Shown here: positions 1 to 13,347 of the stretch, one piece after another
Numbering within the stretch: position 1 is the first letter of the stretch
Layout of the letters: every line of letters starts with the position of its first letter
From: Echinarachnius parma
Taxonomy: Eukaryota > Echinodermata > Echinoidea > Clypeasteroida > Echinarachniidae
Direction: 5' to 3'
Assembly: GCA_037951105.1 (NCBI GenBank)
Contig: JBAMJV010003083.1
Coordinates: forward strand, 123,869-187,868
DNA length: 64,000 nucleotides
Made by a program: the position numbers and the translations under genes
Notes under the pieces: generated by a model
What the model was told of the DNA's origin: nothing
What the model saw: the letters and a program-made list of their open reading frames with translations, nothing else
Databases searched by the model: none

Positions 1-1362
1 TACAAATAATAAATTTATAGAGATAACAAATTGCACCTCTAAACCAAAACTGTACTATCCCTTTAAGTTATATCTTCTTCTTTTTGTTTGAACAAAAAAT
101 GTATCTCAAGACAAAAGACACAATCCCCAGAATAGTAATTATTAAATCATACACCCCTTCCCCCCTTAAAAAGGGTACTGAACATGCTGACCTTGACTGT
201 CAGTAGGGACAAAAGGAGTAACAATTCTTGATTTCGTTTTAGCTATAGTCCCTTTCTTTTATCTTTGAAAACGATGTATCACAATATCCAGGTACCATAT
301 TAAACCACTAATTATGCCCCCTCCCCTACCTACAAAACATATTGTACATGAATATAACCTTGAGTATGTCAGTATTAATAGAAGGGGTTTCAATCCTCAT
401 CATATATGTAGGCTTTACACAGGTGTAGCCATCAAAGCCAGTTTGTAGCGACATGAGCTCCCCATGACACAATATGAAGGGATCTTGTTGGGAGAAATGA
501 AAGTGATTGGAACGGCAGATGTTGAAGATTGATCAACGCTTCTGTCATATTGATAAAGATGCTCAGGGAATAGCATTACTAGCTGCTACTATTCATTATC
601 ATATAAGATATAACAACTTAGCCATACAAACTATACAAAATATTATAATCATATTTTAGTGAATTAAGTCTGGTAGACTAGACAATACAGCTTTAGAGGT
701 GCAATCATACTATTTAGTGCAATGAGGATTGTTTTCAATGTCAGAAGTGTTCATGCAATCAGCATGTTCTTACATGTACATGTACCACATTACTCAGCAA
801 TATGAACTGTATTGCATAATCTTGATATCACATGTAATACATGGGTATTCAGTATAATCTCAAGGACCAACATTGTTGGAGGTTTACAATTGATGAAATA
901 AATGTGCATCTTTGTTTAATTGAAAGATAATTATGATGAAGATGATCATCAGTATAATAATAATAAATCATTAAAAAAAAAATATCAATATAATCAACAT
1001 ATAACTCATGGAAATGTACAATCTAGACAACTACCTAAGGCTGGGCAGCATCAAAGAAGACTTGTTTGTGCAAATAGTGTAGGTAATTTAGGTGAACACC
1101 TGCCAGCCAGCCCAATATTGTGCTCAATAAGCTTCTCCCTTCAACATCCCTCCCACAATATGTGCTTTCTGATTGCACCTCCAAATGACTAGTTCTCAAT
1201 CATCTTCTCTCCTAATGAAAGATTTTGTGTTCAATGGTTTCACACTCAAAATATGTGCAGCCAAATGTTACTTTTAAAAGCATGCTTATTCTCATTTAAC
1301 CTGTTCCCTTTGAAATTCTGAAATTCCCATAATTTGTACACCAGGTTCATGTAAGCAATGGG
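1..1362. other. Intergenic, no gene seen
   Basis: AT-rich. Bases 36-68 are the right end of a family A element (ACCAAAACTGTACTATCCC). No coding signal; the 90-codon frame at 920-1192 is low complexity. Confidence 0.6.
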
Positions 1363-1902
1363 TTAAAGGGGTAGTTTAGTTTTGGTAGAGAGGGCGCTGC
1401 ACATCACAATTTTTGTGTGAGGTAATGAAAAACTGAGTGTCGAATTTTAGAGAACATGCAATTTTCATGGCAGAATAAACTTTATTTGGTAAAAATCGAC
1501 CCAGAAACAGCTGAAATATCAATAAATATATCTGATCCTATAATTATTTGGGGCCCAAATAATTAGATTTTTTCAAAAAAATTTTTAAATGCTTTCACTT
1601 TTTCCAAAAATTTCAAAAGCGTTTTTTAATTAGTTGTTGATGATCTCTCTATTTAATCATTATTTCAATAAAACATCACATGCACAATTTTGTATGAAAA
1701 ATGGTTCAAACCAATGCCTTTTTCGAAAGCACCCTCTTGTGTTTGAATGGCTCTTTTTTAATGATAACAGGCTTTTTACTTAGTCGTTTGTAATTTTGTA
1801 TACCTTTCGAGCATGGTGGAGTTATAACTATTAGTTTATAATGTTACTGTCCAGGTTTGATTACTAAAGTTCAGCCTTACCAAAACTGTACTACCCCTTT
1901 AA
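1363..1902 (+). mobile_element. Inverted-repeat element family A, copy 1
   Basis: About 540 bp bounded by TTAAAGGGGTAGTTTAG and CTACCCCTTTAA. Same family as 3503-4012, 6961-7986, 10230-10790, 11690-12138, 56957-58315 and 59815-60385. Non-coding, MITE-like; the TTAA ends could be a target duplication. Confidence 0.85.
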
Positions 1903-1984
1903 CACATCTTCATTAATATACCACATTAAAGAGATGATGCTGACAAAATTGGTCCATGATCAAAAACTGAAAGCAATGTGGACC

Positions 1985-3040
1985 TGGGTCGGAACGGTCG
2001 GAAGACCGGAATCCGTCCGGTGTGTGCGTGTTCCGGTTTGGTTTTCTCCATTCCGGTATTCCGATGAAACAATGTAATACATAAAGAATATCTTATATAT
2101 TTTGTAGTAGAAAACTATCAGAAGAAAACAAATGACAAAAAAGTACAAGAAAGACGATGTCGAATGCAACTTACAACGACAAGAAATCCGCTGCGTTTAT
2201 TATGAAAGCCGATCTAGACTAGTACTAGTAGCTACCCGGCCCGGCCGGCGCGCCCCGCACAGTCATGCGCTATTGCAGCTGCTACCATAGCGCTCAGCTC
2301 GAGCTGCACACATGTACTGTTAACGATTCTCAATTAAACGTTGACATCCAGTCCGCCCTATTTCGGTTACTATAATGCTCGATACAACCCGCCATATCAC
2401 TCGTATACTTTGCGTGCAGGTTACGGGTCTATTTTCTTACGCAAGAATCCATCCGCCGGGACTTCCCCAATTCCCGGCGGATGGATTCTTGTGTAAGAAA
2501 ATAGACCCGTAACCTGCACGCAAAGTACACGAGTGATATGGCGGGTTGTATTGAGCATTAGTAACCGAAAGAGGGCGGACTGGATGTCAACGTTTAATTG
2601 AGAATTATCGTTTGATCTAACAGTACATGTGCAGCTCGAGCTGAGCGCTATGGTAGCAGCTGCATAGCGCATGACTGTGCGGGGCGCGCCGGGCCGGGTA
2701 GCTACTAGTAGCCTACTAGTCTAGATCGGCTTTCATAATAAACGCAGCGGATTTCTTGTCGTTGTAAGTTGCATTCGACATCGTCTTTCTTGTACTTTTT
2801 TGTCATTTGTTTTCTTCTGATAGTTTTCTACTACAAAATTTTCCGCGAGGCAGTTGAGTTGGCCTGTCTCGCAGCGCGGGGCCTGCCTGCGCTGCCGAAG
2901 CTATGGCAGACCTTCTAGTGCGTGTTCGTTCCGTATCATTCATTGGCAGGCTGTTTTTTTATCGGAATACCGGATTCCGACCGGCACAACACCGGCGGAT
3001 TCCGGAGCAAAAAAATTCCGACATGACTCAGGCTTAATTT
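1985..3040. mobile_element. 1-kb foldback element with long inverted arms
   Basis: Left arm about 2108-2456 and right arm about 2475-2839 are near-perfect reverse complements around a centre at 2466 (ATCCATCCGCCGGGA and its complement). Outer parts share CGGAATACCGG-type motifs. The arms hold a GC-rich CCGGCGCGCC block unlike the local AT-rich DNA. No transposase. Confidence 0.88.
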
Positions 3041-3224
3041 TTATTATATTCGTGTAGAGTGGTCACCTCTCTACTCTTCACCAAGAGAGGGCACAATACT
3101 GAACAATTCAAGATGCCTCTAGGCAACTGCCAGAGGAACTGACGTATACCAATACATTGGATGAAATCATATATGTTCTATGAGCTTACATACACATGTA
3201 TACATGTATGGTCAAACTACATAA

Positions 3225-3500
3225 GTGGGAGTTCTGTGGTACACTGGTTCGGCCTTGTAGGATGTGGGTTCAATTCCTAACTATGTATGTGTTACACTGT
3301 CATTTAGCAAGGAACTTAACTTCATCCACATTTGCTGGGTACATAATATGTAATGAGTTCCTGGTCAGCCGAGACAGTAATGGCCTAACTAGCTTGATGC
3401 GTCTTTGTGGCTTCTCGTTGGCTGTATGCTCCCCAGGGAGTTGAAATTGCATTCATAGTATCAAGTGTTTTATAAATGCTACCTATTATAATACCTTTTT
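3225..3500 (+). mobile_element. tRNA-derived SINE-like element
   Basis: GGTTCAATTCC near 3266 fits a pol III B box and TGGTACACTGG near 3237 is close to an A box. A unique body and a tail containing TATAAATGCTACC and ATTATAATA follow. SINEs of this general build are known from echinoderms; the family is not named here. Confidence 0.5.
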
Positions 3501-3502
3501 CA

Positions 3503-4012
3503 TTAAAGGGCTAGTTCAGTTTTGGCGCTGCACAAAATATTTTTTTGTGAGATAATGAAAAAGTGAGTGTAAAATTTGAAAGAGCATACAATTTCAATGA
3601 CAGAATAAACTTTGATCAAAATCGGTTCAGAAACATCTGAAATATATTCAATCGGAATAGATCTGGGGCCCAGATTTATTCAGTTATTTTTTAACAAATT
3701 GAAAAAATGCTTACACTTTTTCAACAATTTTCAAAAGAGGTTTGTTGATGATCTCTCTATTAAATCATTATTTCAACAAAACATCACATGCATAATTTTG
3801 TATGAAAAAATGGTTTAAACCAAGGCTTTTTTAGAGAGTGCCCTCTTGTGTTTGAATGGCTCTTTTGGAATGATAACAGGCTTTTTACTTAGTCATTTGT
3901 AATTTTGTATACCTTTCGAGCATGGTGGAGTTATAACTATTAGTTTGTAATGTTATTGTGCAGGTTTTGGTTACTAAAGCTCAGCCTTACTAAAACTGTA
4001 CTACCCCTTTAA
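3503..4012 (+). mobile_element. Inverted-repeat element family A, copy 2
   Basis: Ends TTAAAGGGCTAGTTCAG and CTACCCCTTTAA. Internal sequence is close to copy 1. Confidence 0.85.
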
Positions 4013-5776
4013 TACATTTAAGCAGAAACAAATTATTTTTATATATTAAGATAAAATAGTGTTCAAATTCATGGATACATGAATTTTTCTCCATGTTCTG
4101 TTTCATATTCCTTTACACATAATCCTGAATTATGAGAAGTTGTCAATGCTTCTTTCCCATGTGGTATTTCAAGAGAAAACAATATATGCAAATGTTCTTC
4201 CAGATGCATACATGTAGAGACATGGACTGAAACAACCTTTAACACAGTAAGTGTATCTTACTATATGTTCAGCTTTATACACGCTGTGAGTGTGCATGCT
4301 GTATTGGTGATAATCGATTATACACAATGTCAATTATATTTGCATAAAATTAAATTCCCATTTTCTCTACATTGCATTACCATGTGTACACAACCCAATC
4401 CACTCTAGCTAGAGCAATTGACTGCAATGCATAATAGCATCACCTAGTCTGTATGGCTTATTATCTTTCAATTATCATCTCTGCCTGTTCCCATGGTGAT
4501 TAATTATGCCTGCATGGCAGGCCTCATTAACAGCTAGTCAATATGCATGTATGATATTAGCAGAGTCAGCGTGCAGTGTTGGATACTTTGTGTCAAGTCT
4601 GTAACCCATTCACACCTAGTCCTAAATATCTCAGACTGGGGCTTGGAAGGAATGCTCCCCAGGGAGTGAATATGGTGTAATAAGATGTGTGTAAGATTGT
4701 ATCCTAAGTATGACACGAGTAATAATAGCGTGAAGTATGTTGCATCATATTAAGCGTTATAAGTTAAACCTATTATTATTTATAATCATGGCTAATCAAT
4801 TTGTGAATATATTTCTGTTACAGAAATGATGTACTACATGTAGTTAATGTGAATATATATTTTTTAAATGGTACATGTAGCCTCATCTTCATGTAGATGT
4901 TAACAGTGACTTTACCCTTATGCTATCATAATACCTGGAAACAATCAACAAGGGTTGATCATTTAATCAAGAGCTCTCTCCACTTCTTGCCCCCTCCTGT
5001 TATATGACAGAAATTATTAGCAGATTTAACAGGTGCAAATTATACATGTCAGCATGAGCACTGATCAATTGTGAGGAGTATGTCAGGGATCTTGCGGGTA
5101 CACGTAATGTAGATGAACAGAGCACAATAGACTCACAATATGATAGCACTACAACTAGGGAAATGGGAGTCTTCAACATACGCCATGTACATTGTGTGGT
5201 AATTAAGAAAATGTAAACATAAACTCAATTACTTGAAGTAGGTTAACAATGCCTAGAAAACATGAAATGAACCTTATCCAAGGTACTATATCAATCCAGT
5301 TTGGGAAAAGTTTGGTGGGTACTGGATTCAAATGAAACATGGAATAAAACAACTGCTGTGTTGCTTAATATATATACCGAAAAGCTTATAAATTCCCTTT
5401 AATATCAGACTATGTCATTTACGTTTACCATGGATTATTTTTCTTCCTCAAGTAGAAAGAAAATCAAGCTGCTACAGCACAAAACCGATTATAATTGTGC
5501 TTAACCAATTTGGGCTAGCCTATGACCATGAAGTACAATACAAAAACAATGAATTAATTATCGGTGCTAGGCAATATGATAGGTACTTATGTCATACTTT
5601 TGTGAAAAAATATATGCTAATATTTATACTGGTTATTGTTCATGGTTGCCTTGTCAGGCAAGTAGAAAAGAGACTTATTAAATGCTGCTTGCCTGAAATC
5701 AGTAGTGGCTGGCCCAGAACAAAGTTAACACATTTTAACAGTTTGTTTAATTCTGGTTGCCCTGTCAGGCAAGTAT
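4013..5776. other. Intergenic, no gene seen
   Basis: AT-rich, with SINE-tail-like pieces (TGCTCCCCAGGGAGT near 4,660). Two copies of TTGCCxTGTCAGGCAAGTA flank a 110-base stretch just before the GAT array. Confidence 0.55.
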
Positions 5777-6078
<302 letters not shown>

Positions 6079-6103
6079 AATAATAATAGTAATAATGATA
6101 ATA

Positions 6104-6661
6104 TTAAAGGGCAATGAAACCCAAGCAAAATGGTGCTTTGATATTCTTGAAGAGATTAAGAAGAAGAATCTCTGAAAGTTAGAGCATAATTGGGTAAGTA
6201 ACAAGAAAACTATGGCCCTTTGAAGATGTCCATTTATTCCTATGGGGAACTCAAATTGGCAATGCACTCTGATAAGTGTGTGGACAACTCCCCATATATG
6301 TTTTGTGCACAAATGTTCCAATTTGTACAGTTTTCTTCATAGTCACATTTTTCCATTCCCCCAACTCATATGTTATGTATAATTTAGCATTTTACAAAAC
6401 ATATGTTGAACTCGAACGAAGGGTAAACATAAATTTTGAGAAAATTGAACAAAACTGAAATTTTTAGTACAAAATGTATGGGGAGTTAGTTGTCCACAAC
6501 TTTGACAGAGTGCGTTGCCAATTTGAGTCACTCAAAGAAATACATGGCTCTTTTCAAAGAGCCATACTTGACCGATTGTGCTCAAATTTTCAGAGACTAT
6601 TCATTATAGTTAGTGTCTTATAGTGCATACAACAATTTGTCTGGATTTCATTGTCCTTTAA
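6104..6661. mobile_element. Inverted-repeat element family G, copy 1
   Basis: Ends TTAAAGGGCAATGAAACC and GATTTCATTGTCCTTTAA; same family as 35263-35827. Begins immediately after the perfect GAT array. Confidence 0.85.
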
Positions 6662-6960
6662 TGATAATTAATAATATCAACAATGATAATAAATTGAATC
6701 ATAATAATAATAATAATAATAGATTAATTTTCATTTCCTCTAGAACCAGATTAGCCTCTTCAGTGCATTTGTACTGTTCTCCCAGAGGGACCTGTGTAAG
6801 TGTGTACATTATTACCTCGGTCATAGGATATATGCACCCACAATCAATCCGGCACTTTTATGCGCTCTCTCAACTACCTTGGGAGTATTCCAGCCAGACC
6901 TGTGTTGTACACACACACATGCTGTACACACACCCACATGCTGTACACACACTCACATGC

Positions 6961-7986
6961 TTAAAGGGATAGTTGAGTTTTGGTAGAGAGGGCGCTAGAC
7001 TACTTTTTTTTTTTTTTTGTGAGGTAATGAAAAACTGAGTGTAAAATTTGAAAGAGCATAATATTTAAATAATAAAATCATCTTTGTTTGATCAAAATCG
7101 GTTCAGAGACGGCTGAAAAATCCATAAATATAACAATTTGTAATATAGCAGGGGCCCCAGGTTTATTAGAGAATTTTGAACCAGCCGTTACAAATTCAAA
7201 AAAATGCTTCCTCTTTTAAAAAAGAACTTTACAAAATAGGTATTTAAATAGTTGTTGGTTATATCTCTATCTAATCACTATTTCAACAAAGCATCACATG
7301 CACAATATTTTATTCAAAATGGTTGAAACTGATGAGTGTTTAGAGAGCGCCCTCTTACGTTTTAACGGCTCTTTTTGAATGATAACATGATCTTTACTAC
7401 GTCATTTGTAATTTTGTGTTCCTTTCGATTTTTTTCTTTCTTTTTTGTCAAACTGAATTTTAGTAACCAAAACCTGCACCATTACATTACAAACTAACAG
7501 TTATAACTCCACCATGCTCGAAAGGAATAAAACATTACAAATGAATAAGTAAATAGCCTGTTATCATTCAAAAAGAGCCGTTAAAACTCAAGAGGGCACT
7601 CTCTCTAAACTCATTGGTTTCATCCATTTTACATAAAATATTGTGCATACCATATGATGTTTTGTTGAAATAGTGATTCGATAGAGAAATAATCAACAAC
7701 TATTTAAAAACCTCTTTGTAAATTTTTGAAAAGAGGAAGCACTTTTAAAAACATTTTGACGGCTGGTTCAAAATTCTCTAATAATTATGGGGCCCCACAT
7801 TTATTACAAAAAAATGGGTATGTTTATGGATATTTCAGCCATTTCTGAACCAATTTTGATCAAATAAAGTTTATTCTGTGATTAAAATATTATGCTCTTT
7901 CAAATTTGACACTCGGTTTTTCATTATCTCACAAAAAAATTATTTTGTGTAGCGCCCTCTATACCAAAACTCAACTATCTTCTTTA
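6961..7986. mobile_element. Head-to-head pair of family A elements
   Basis: A plus-oriented copy (6961 to about 7432) meets a minus-oriented copy (about 7446-7986), giving a 1-kb near-palindrome with ends TTAAAGGGATAGTTGAG and CTATCTTCTTTAA. Confidence 0.82.
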
Positions 7987-8771
7987 ATTGGAATGATTTT
8001 AGAGACATTACAAACATGTAATTCTGTTGCGATTTATTTTGTCTCTCAGAGATCGCAAGGGTCCAACCGTCCAATAAACTTGATACAGTTCCCTGATTAT
8101 GATGTACATTTATACCATACATTAATAAATATTGCATGATTATGTTTTCTACCGCACAATCAAGTACAGTACAACAGTCACAAAAAATAATAGTCTCAAG
8201 TGTTTAAAGTCTAATAACAAACTTTGATATTTACAAAAGAATGATTGCTGTTTTTTATCAGTTCTCTGTAAATTTAAGAAGCATCCAGAAATATTTGCAT
8301 GCTAGATTACAATTTAATAGGTGATTTATTTATTTACTAGATCCATTCAATGCAACATCCATGCATTTTGTGGATTATTTCTTTCCTTTTTACATACATG
8401 TACCAATATTTGCCGTTTACAAAGACCAAATCCTGTGATTTTAAATTATTCAAATACGAGTTCTAATCTCTTGCAAAGCATGTTTTCTCTTAAATCTAGT
8501 GTTTGTTTGAAGATTTATCTGATTTCTGAGTCCATGTCTACCACTAGGATAAAACAAACAAGAGGTCATTCAGCAAAATCAGTACTGTCATCACAAACCC
8601 CCATCATTATCATCATCATCTCCATCATCTTATCATCATCATAATCATCTTCATTGACATTATCATCGTCATTGCCATCATCTTCATCTCCAACATCATC
8701 ATCTTATCATCTTCATCATCCTATCATCATCATCTTATCATCATCATCTTAATCTCCATTGTCATCTTCCA

Positions 8772-8811
<40 letters not shown>

Positions 8812-9591
8812 GTCATGGTTAATGTTTAAATTGGAAACCCTACACTAATTAGTATAGATATGCTCAACAAATCGTCATTGGTATGTTTTAAGTGATACAG
8901 AGAAGGAATCGCTGATCGCTCGGCCACCCACATTCGGCTAGCTGAGCAAATGTTGCACATGCACATATCGGGCTGTTTGGAATCAGTTTGGAAATGTTGA
9001 ATCTAATCGTGAATTACGTTTGGAAAAGTAAACTTTTTGAAAGAGAATTAAGTGGAGCCCATGAAATTGGTGAGTTCAATTGTACGACTACGAGTATGCG
9101 ATATATATTAGGTGCATCGCCATCGGAGCGCTGATAATATTATTATTATAGCAGCGGCTAAGCCTAAAATAAATCGCCAGTGTACGACAATGCAATTAGG
9201 CGGCTTCCTAGCTAGAGCGGCTAGGGTCTAGGGAGGCAGCTTCCAAAATGCCAGATTCATCAGTCTATAACATCGTACATGCTAAATGGTCCAACCTTGG
9301 TCTGGACCATTTACCTGTAATGTAGATGAGAGCTATTTATTTGGCATCATCACGATCGAGCACATTGTACTGCAGTGTCATTCACTCGAGCATGAAGACA
9401 AGCTCCTTCTAATACTTGCACTGCACATTGCACATTTACACACGCCACACTAGCACGCTGCACGCATGCACTGCATGTTGTTAACTGCACTAGCCAGTAG
9501 CCACTATCGCCACCTGTGCCGCTCGCCGCTGTCAACGACGCCGATTTTCTCTGACCAGCTGCAACATATTTTGACATTTAGCGTTTCTTAC
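7987..9591. other. Intergenic, no gene seen
   Basis: Holds an ATC microsatellite. 8,880-9,580 has higher GC and some CpG; its 75-codon minus-strand frame (9350-9577) has no recognisable content. The segment ends at the coiled-coil-like pseudo-exon. Confidence 0.5.
8600..8815. repeat. Imperfect (ATC)n microsatellite
   Basis: Interrupted CAT/ATC triplets, ending in about 14 perfect units near 8,770-8,812. Confidence 0.95.
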
Positions 9592-9657
9592 CTGGGCATC
9601 AGCAGTAGTCTATAATTGCTGCGCTGAAGCTTTCAACTCCTCAATGACCTTGTCTTG
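9592..9657 (-). pseudogene. Coiled-coil-like pseudo-exon
   Basis: Bounded by a good 3' splice site (CTCTCAG) and a good donor (CCCAG/GTAAGA). 22 codons reading QDKVIEELKASAQQL, stop (TAG), TTADAQ. The QDKVIEEL piece resembles QKDKVIEDL of giantin exon 6. Either a stray giantin-type exon copy or a remnant of another coiled-coil gene. No companion exon was found. Confidence 0.35.
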
Positions 9658-9883
9658 CTGAGAGAGTGGTTAATTCTTGATCAGTTCAGAAACGGTTTGA
9701 TAGAATTTCACGGAGTGTTACGTAGTCTGCTAACAAAACTTCGCAATATTGTATTTGTAGCTACACGCTTTTTTACCAGCGAACGTTGGGGGCAGCAAAC
9801 TCAATCTGTAATCTCGGCCTCTCTTACATAATAATTACAACACACGCGCTGTCTCCACTTTTCACCATTTTGGTTTAGTTTTT

Positions 9884-10060
9884 TATCATCATCATCATCA
9901 TTCACCATCACTACATCATCGTCATCGCCGTCATCATCCTCATCATCACCATAATCATCATCAACATCATCATCATCATCATCATCATCATCACCACCAT
10001 CATCATCACCCTGATCATAATTGTCATCAACATCAACATCATCACCAACATCATCAGGAC
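9884..10060. repeat. Imperfect (ATC)n microsatellite
   Basis: Interrupted ATC/ACC triplets with short perfect runs. Confidence 0.93.
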
Positions 10061-10229
10061 ACGAGTTTTGGGTAGCCCTGTAGATTACACAAGTTGTTAA
10101 TATTTGTCCTCAAAACCCCTTATCCCCCTATCCCTAGTTTCTGATTCATCAAATTATAATTATTATCATAAACTCTTATCTTTGAAGAAATAGCTTGAAC
10201 CAAAGGTTCAGATCATGTTTGGTTGTAAT

Positions 10230-10790
10230 TTAAAGGGATAATTGAGTTTTAAAGAGAGGATAGTTTTGGTCAAACTGAATTTTAGTAACCAAAACCTGCA
10301 CCATTACATTACAAACTAATAGTTATAACTCCACCATGCTCAAAAGGAATACAAAATAACAAACGACTAAGTACAAAGCATGTTATCATTCAAAAAGAGC
10401 CATTAAAACTCAAGAGGGTGCTCTCTAAAAAAATAATTGGTTTCATCCATTTTAAATAAAATATTGTGCGTGTGATGTTTTGTTGAAAATAATAGTGATT
10501 AGATAGAGAGATAATCAACAACTATTTAAAAACCTCGTTTGTAAATTTTTGAAAAGAGGAAGCATTAATCAAATTTTTTCACCGGCTGGTTCAAAATTAT
10601 CGAATAATTGTGGGGCCCCACAATTATTACAAATGGTTATGTAGTATGGATATTTCAGCCGTTTCTGAACCGATTTTGATCAAATAAAGTTTATTCTGTC
10701 GTTAAAATATTATGCTCTTTCAAATTTGACACTCAGTTTTTCATTATCTCACAAACAATTATTTTGTGTAGCGCCCTCTATATGGAAAAT
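10230..10790 (-). mobile_element. Family A element, minus orientation
   Basis: Begins TTAAAGGGATAATTGAG; the far terminal repeat is lost after AGCGCCCTCTATA. Confidence 0.8.
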
Positions 10791-11010
10791 ATAATACCCC
10801 CCTCCCCCCTCCAAAAAAAGAAGTAGTTTACAATATAAGCCAGTCATTTTAGAATGTTTAAATGAAAACAAAATGTTGTTCACAGGCGAAAACAATATAT
10901 ATCATTATGGGTTATTCATTGTTGATCACGAAATGCAATAAACCCCAGCTATGAAAATGTGTAAATATGGATGCCATTGTAGGATTCAAATTACTATTGC
11001 AAATGCTCAT

Positions 11011-11540
11011 TATACAGGGTCACTTCCCAAAATATAGTAACAAAATGATTATGTCCACCGGATAGGGTGTCCTTTCCAATGAAAAATGACACCAAGTACT
11101 GTCATTTTGGTCGTGTATTTTTTGTTTTAGGGCGCTGCGAGTGACACCATGTCAGGTTCCCATTTTTGTCAATTTTTACCAAGTCAGTGCCTGATAAATC
11201 GGACTTACTGCACGTCATATAATCAAACAACTATGCCCATTATCTCGGCACACAGCTGAATGCACACTAACAATAATTGCGCGCGTATTGCTCGTTGTTA
11301 GATGCTATGACAGGCATTAAGTGCAATTTATTAGACACCGACTTGGTAAAAATTGACAAAAATGGGAACCTGACATGGTGTCACTCACAGCGCCCTAAAA
11401 CAAAAACTACATGACCAAATATTTACGACTGTTCTTGGTATCGTTTTTCATTGGAAAAGACAGGGAAAAGACACCCTATCCGATGGACGTAATCATGTTC
11501 ATATTATATCTTGGGAAGTGCCCTGTTCCGTCCGTTTTTA
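11011..11540. mobile_element. Foldback element family B, copy 1
   Basis: The two halves are reverse complements: GGGCGCTGCGAGTGACACC left, GGTGTCACTCACAGCGCCC right, and CACTTCCCAAAATATAG against ATATCTTGGGAAGTG. Related pieces are at 53722-53875 and 55327-55620. Confidence 0.8.
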
Positions 11541-11689
11541 GCAAGGTTGGGCGGGGGGGGGGGGGGGGGGGGGAAGGCTACGTTGGGAAAGGGGGAACAG
11601 ACTAAGTTCCACCCCGTACCCTTGCTTGGAAAATATTACAGGGGTGTTAAAGGTACCGTTGCGTATTGGTATTTCCCGAAGTGCCCCCC

Positions 11690-12138
11690 GATATTTTTTT
11701 GTGAGATAATGAAAAACTGACTGTCAAATTTGAAAGAACATACAATTTTAATGACAGAATAAACTTTATTTGATCAAAATCGGTTCAGAAACGGCTGAAA
11801 TATCATTTATTCAAAAGATTCTTCACCGGCAATCACTTGGAAAAAAATTTGAATAGGTTTTTAAAAAGTCGTTGATGATATCTCTATTGAATCATTATTT
11901 AAACAAAACATTAAATGCACAATTTTGTATGAAAAATGGCTAAACCAGCGATTTTTTTAATTAGCGCCCTCTTGAGTTGTAACAGCTCTTTTTGAATGAT
12001 AACAGGGGTTTTACTTAGTCGTTTGTAATTGTGTATACTTTTCGAGCATGGTGAAATTATAACTATTACTTTGTACCGTAATGGTGCAGGTTTTGGTTAC
12101 TAAAGTTAAGTTTGACCAATACTCAACTATCCCTTTAA
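11690..12138 (+). mobile_element. Family A element, 5'-truncated
   Basis: Starts inside the element (TTTTTGTGAGATAATG) and ends CAACTATCCCTTTAA. It abuts a different element on its left. Confidence 0.8.
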
Positions 12139-13127
12139 ATGGTTTACATGTGACCTTACACCACAAAACAACCAAATAAGTCGGGAATACTGATTGTGCT
12201 GATTTTCACACGACATTAAAATGGAAATCATTACCTTTAAAATGGTATATAATTTGTCATATTCGGATTGAGTGAACCCTCTCAAAATGAGTGCCAAAGA
12301 TTATGAACATGGCTGAAACAAGTTTAAAATAAGGGAGAAAATGGGCCGCTTTAACGATCGGTGCCCATTCAAGTGCTATAATCCGATCCTTTTTATTTTA
12401 TGAAAATTTCTGACACTAAAAAATATCACAAAAGGTAGATAAATATACGCTTATTCAGGAAAAGCCAAAACCCCAAATCTCATGTTAAACAAAATTTGAC
12501 TATTTCAGCTAACAAAAGAGAAACTACCACAGCAACTTAACAGGCGTTTTGTTGTGTAAGGATACAAATGAACATGTAGGTATTATTGTGAATTATTTAT
12601 GTTTTTCCTATATCATCATAAGTTCAATAGGCTTCATGCACTTTGCCCTCAGATTTCTTCAGACGGGACATTCATTGTATGATACACGTCATTGTTAACT
12701 TTTATGGTCACAAGGAAATATACAGAAATAACGATTTCAGTGGATTACATAATGTCTTTCATATTTAGCTTTTATTGATATCAATTTTATATCAAATGTG
12801 TATCTACATTAAATCTTAAATACTAAAAATACTATTTCAATCACATGATATATCAATCTACAAGTTTCTGAAGGAAACAAACTAAATACTTTGTTTATGT
12901 TCTTTACATAAATGTCACTACACTATTCAATTGAAACAATGTCAATTATAATAACTTTATGTGACATTTCATTTTCATACAAAACTCTATTTCTAATAAA
13001 ATCATCAACTCGAAGTTATTTCTGAAATGAATACAGTACATTCAATACAATTACAGGACCTAGAATATTTGTTTAAAATCCATGAAATGAGAAGAGAATC
13101 ACCTGAAATATGTAGAACAGGCAGGAA

Positions 13128-13347
13128 ACATACATAGATTGGCACTAAACATACTACATTACACCATCCATGAATATCTCAAACATACGTAGATTGGCAC
13201 TAAACATACTACATTACACCATCCATGAATATCTCAAACATACATAGATTGGCACTAAACATACTACATTACACCATCCATGAATATCTCAAACATACAT
13301 AGATTGGCACTAAACATACTACATTACACCATCCATCAATATCTCAA
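13128..13347. repeat. 55-bp minisatellite, 4 copies
   Basis: Units start at 13128, 13183, 13238 and 13293 with very few differences. In the probable giantin 3' UTR or flank. Confidence 0.95.

Noticed and set aside
3237-3277. Functional tRNA gene
   Set aside because: The A- and B-box-like motifs are present, but there is no convincing cloverleaf or anticodon stem. A SINE head is more likely.
9350-9577. 75-codon minus-strand open frame
   Set aside because: Composition is Cys/Ala/Val-rich without a recognisable motif, and it lies in a locally GC-rich intergenic patch next to a pseudo-exon.
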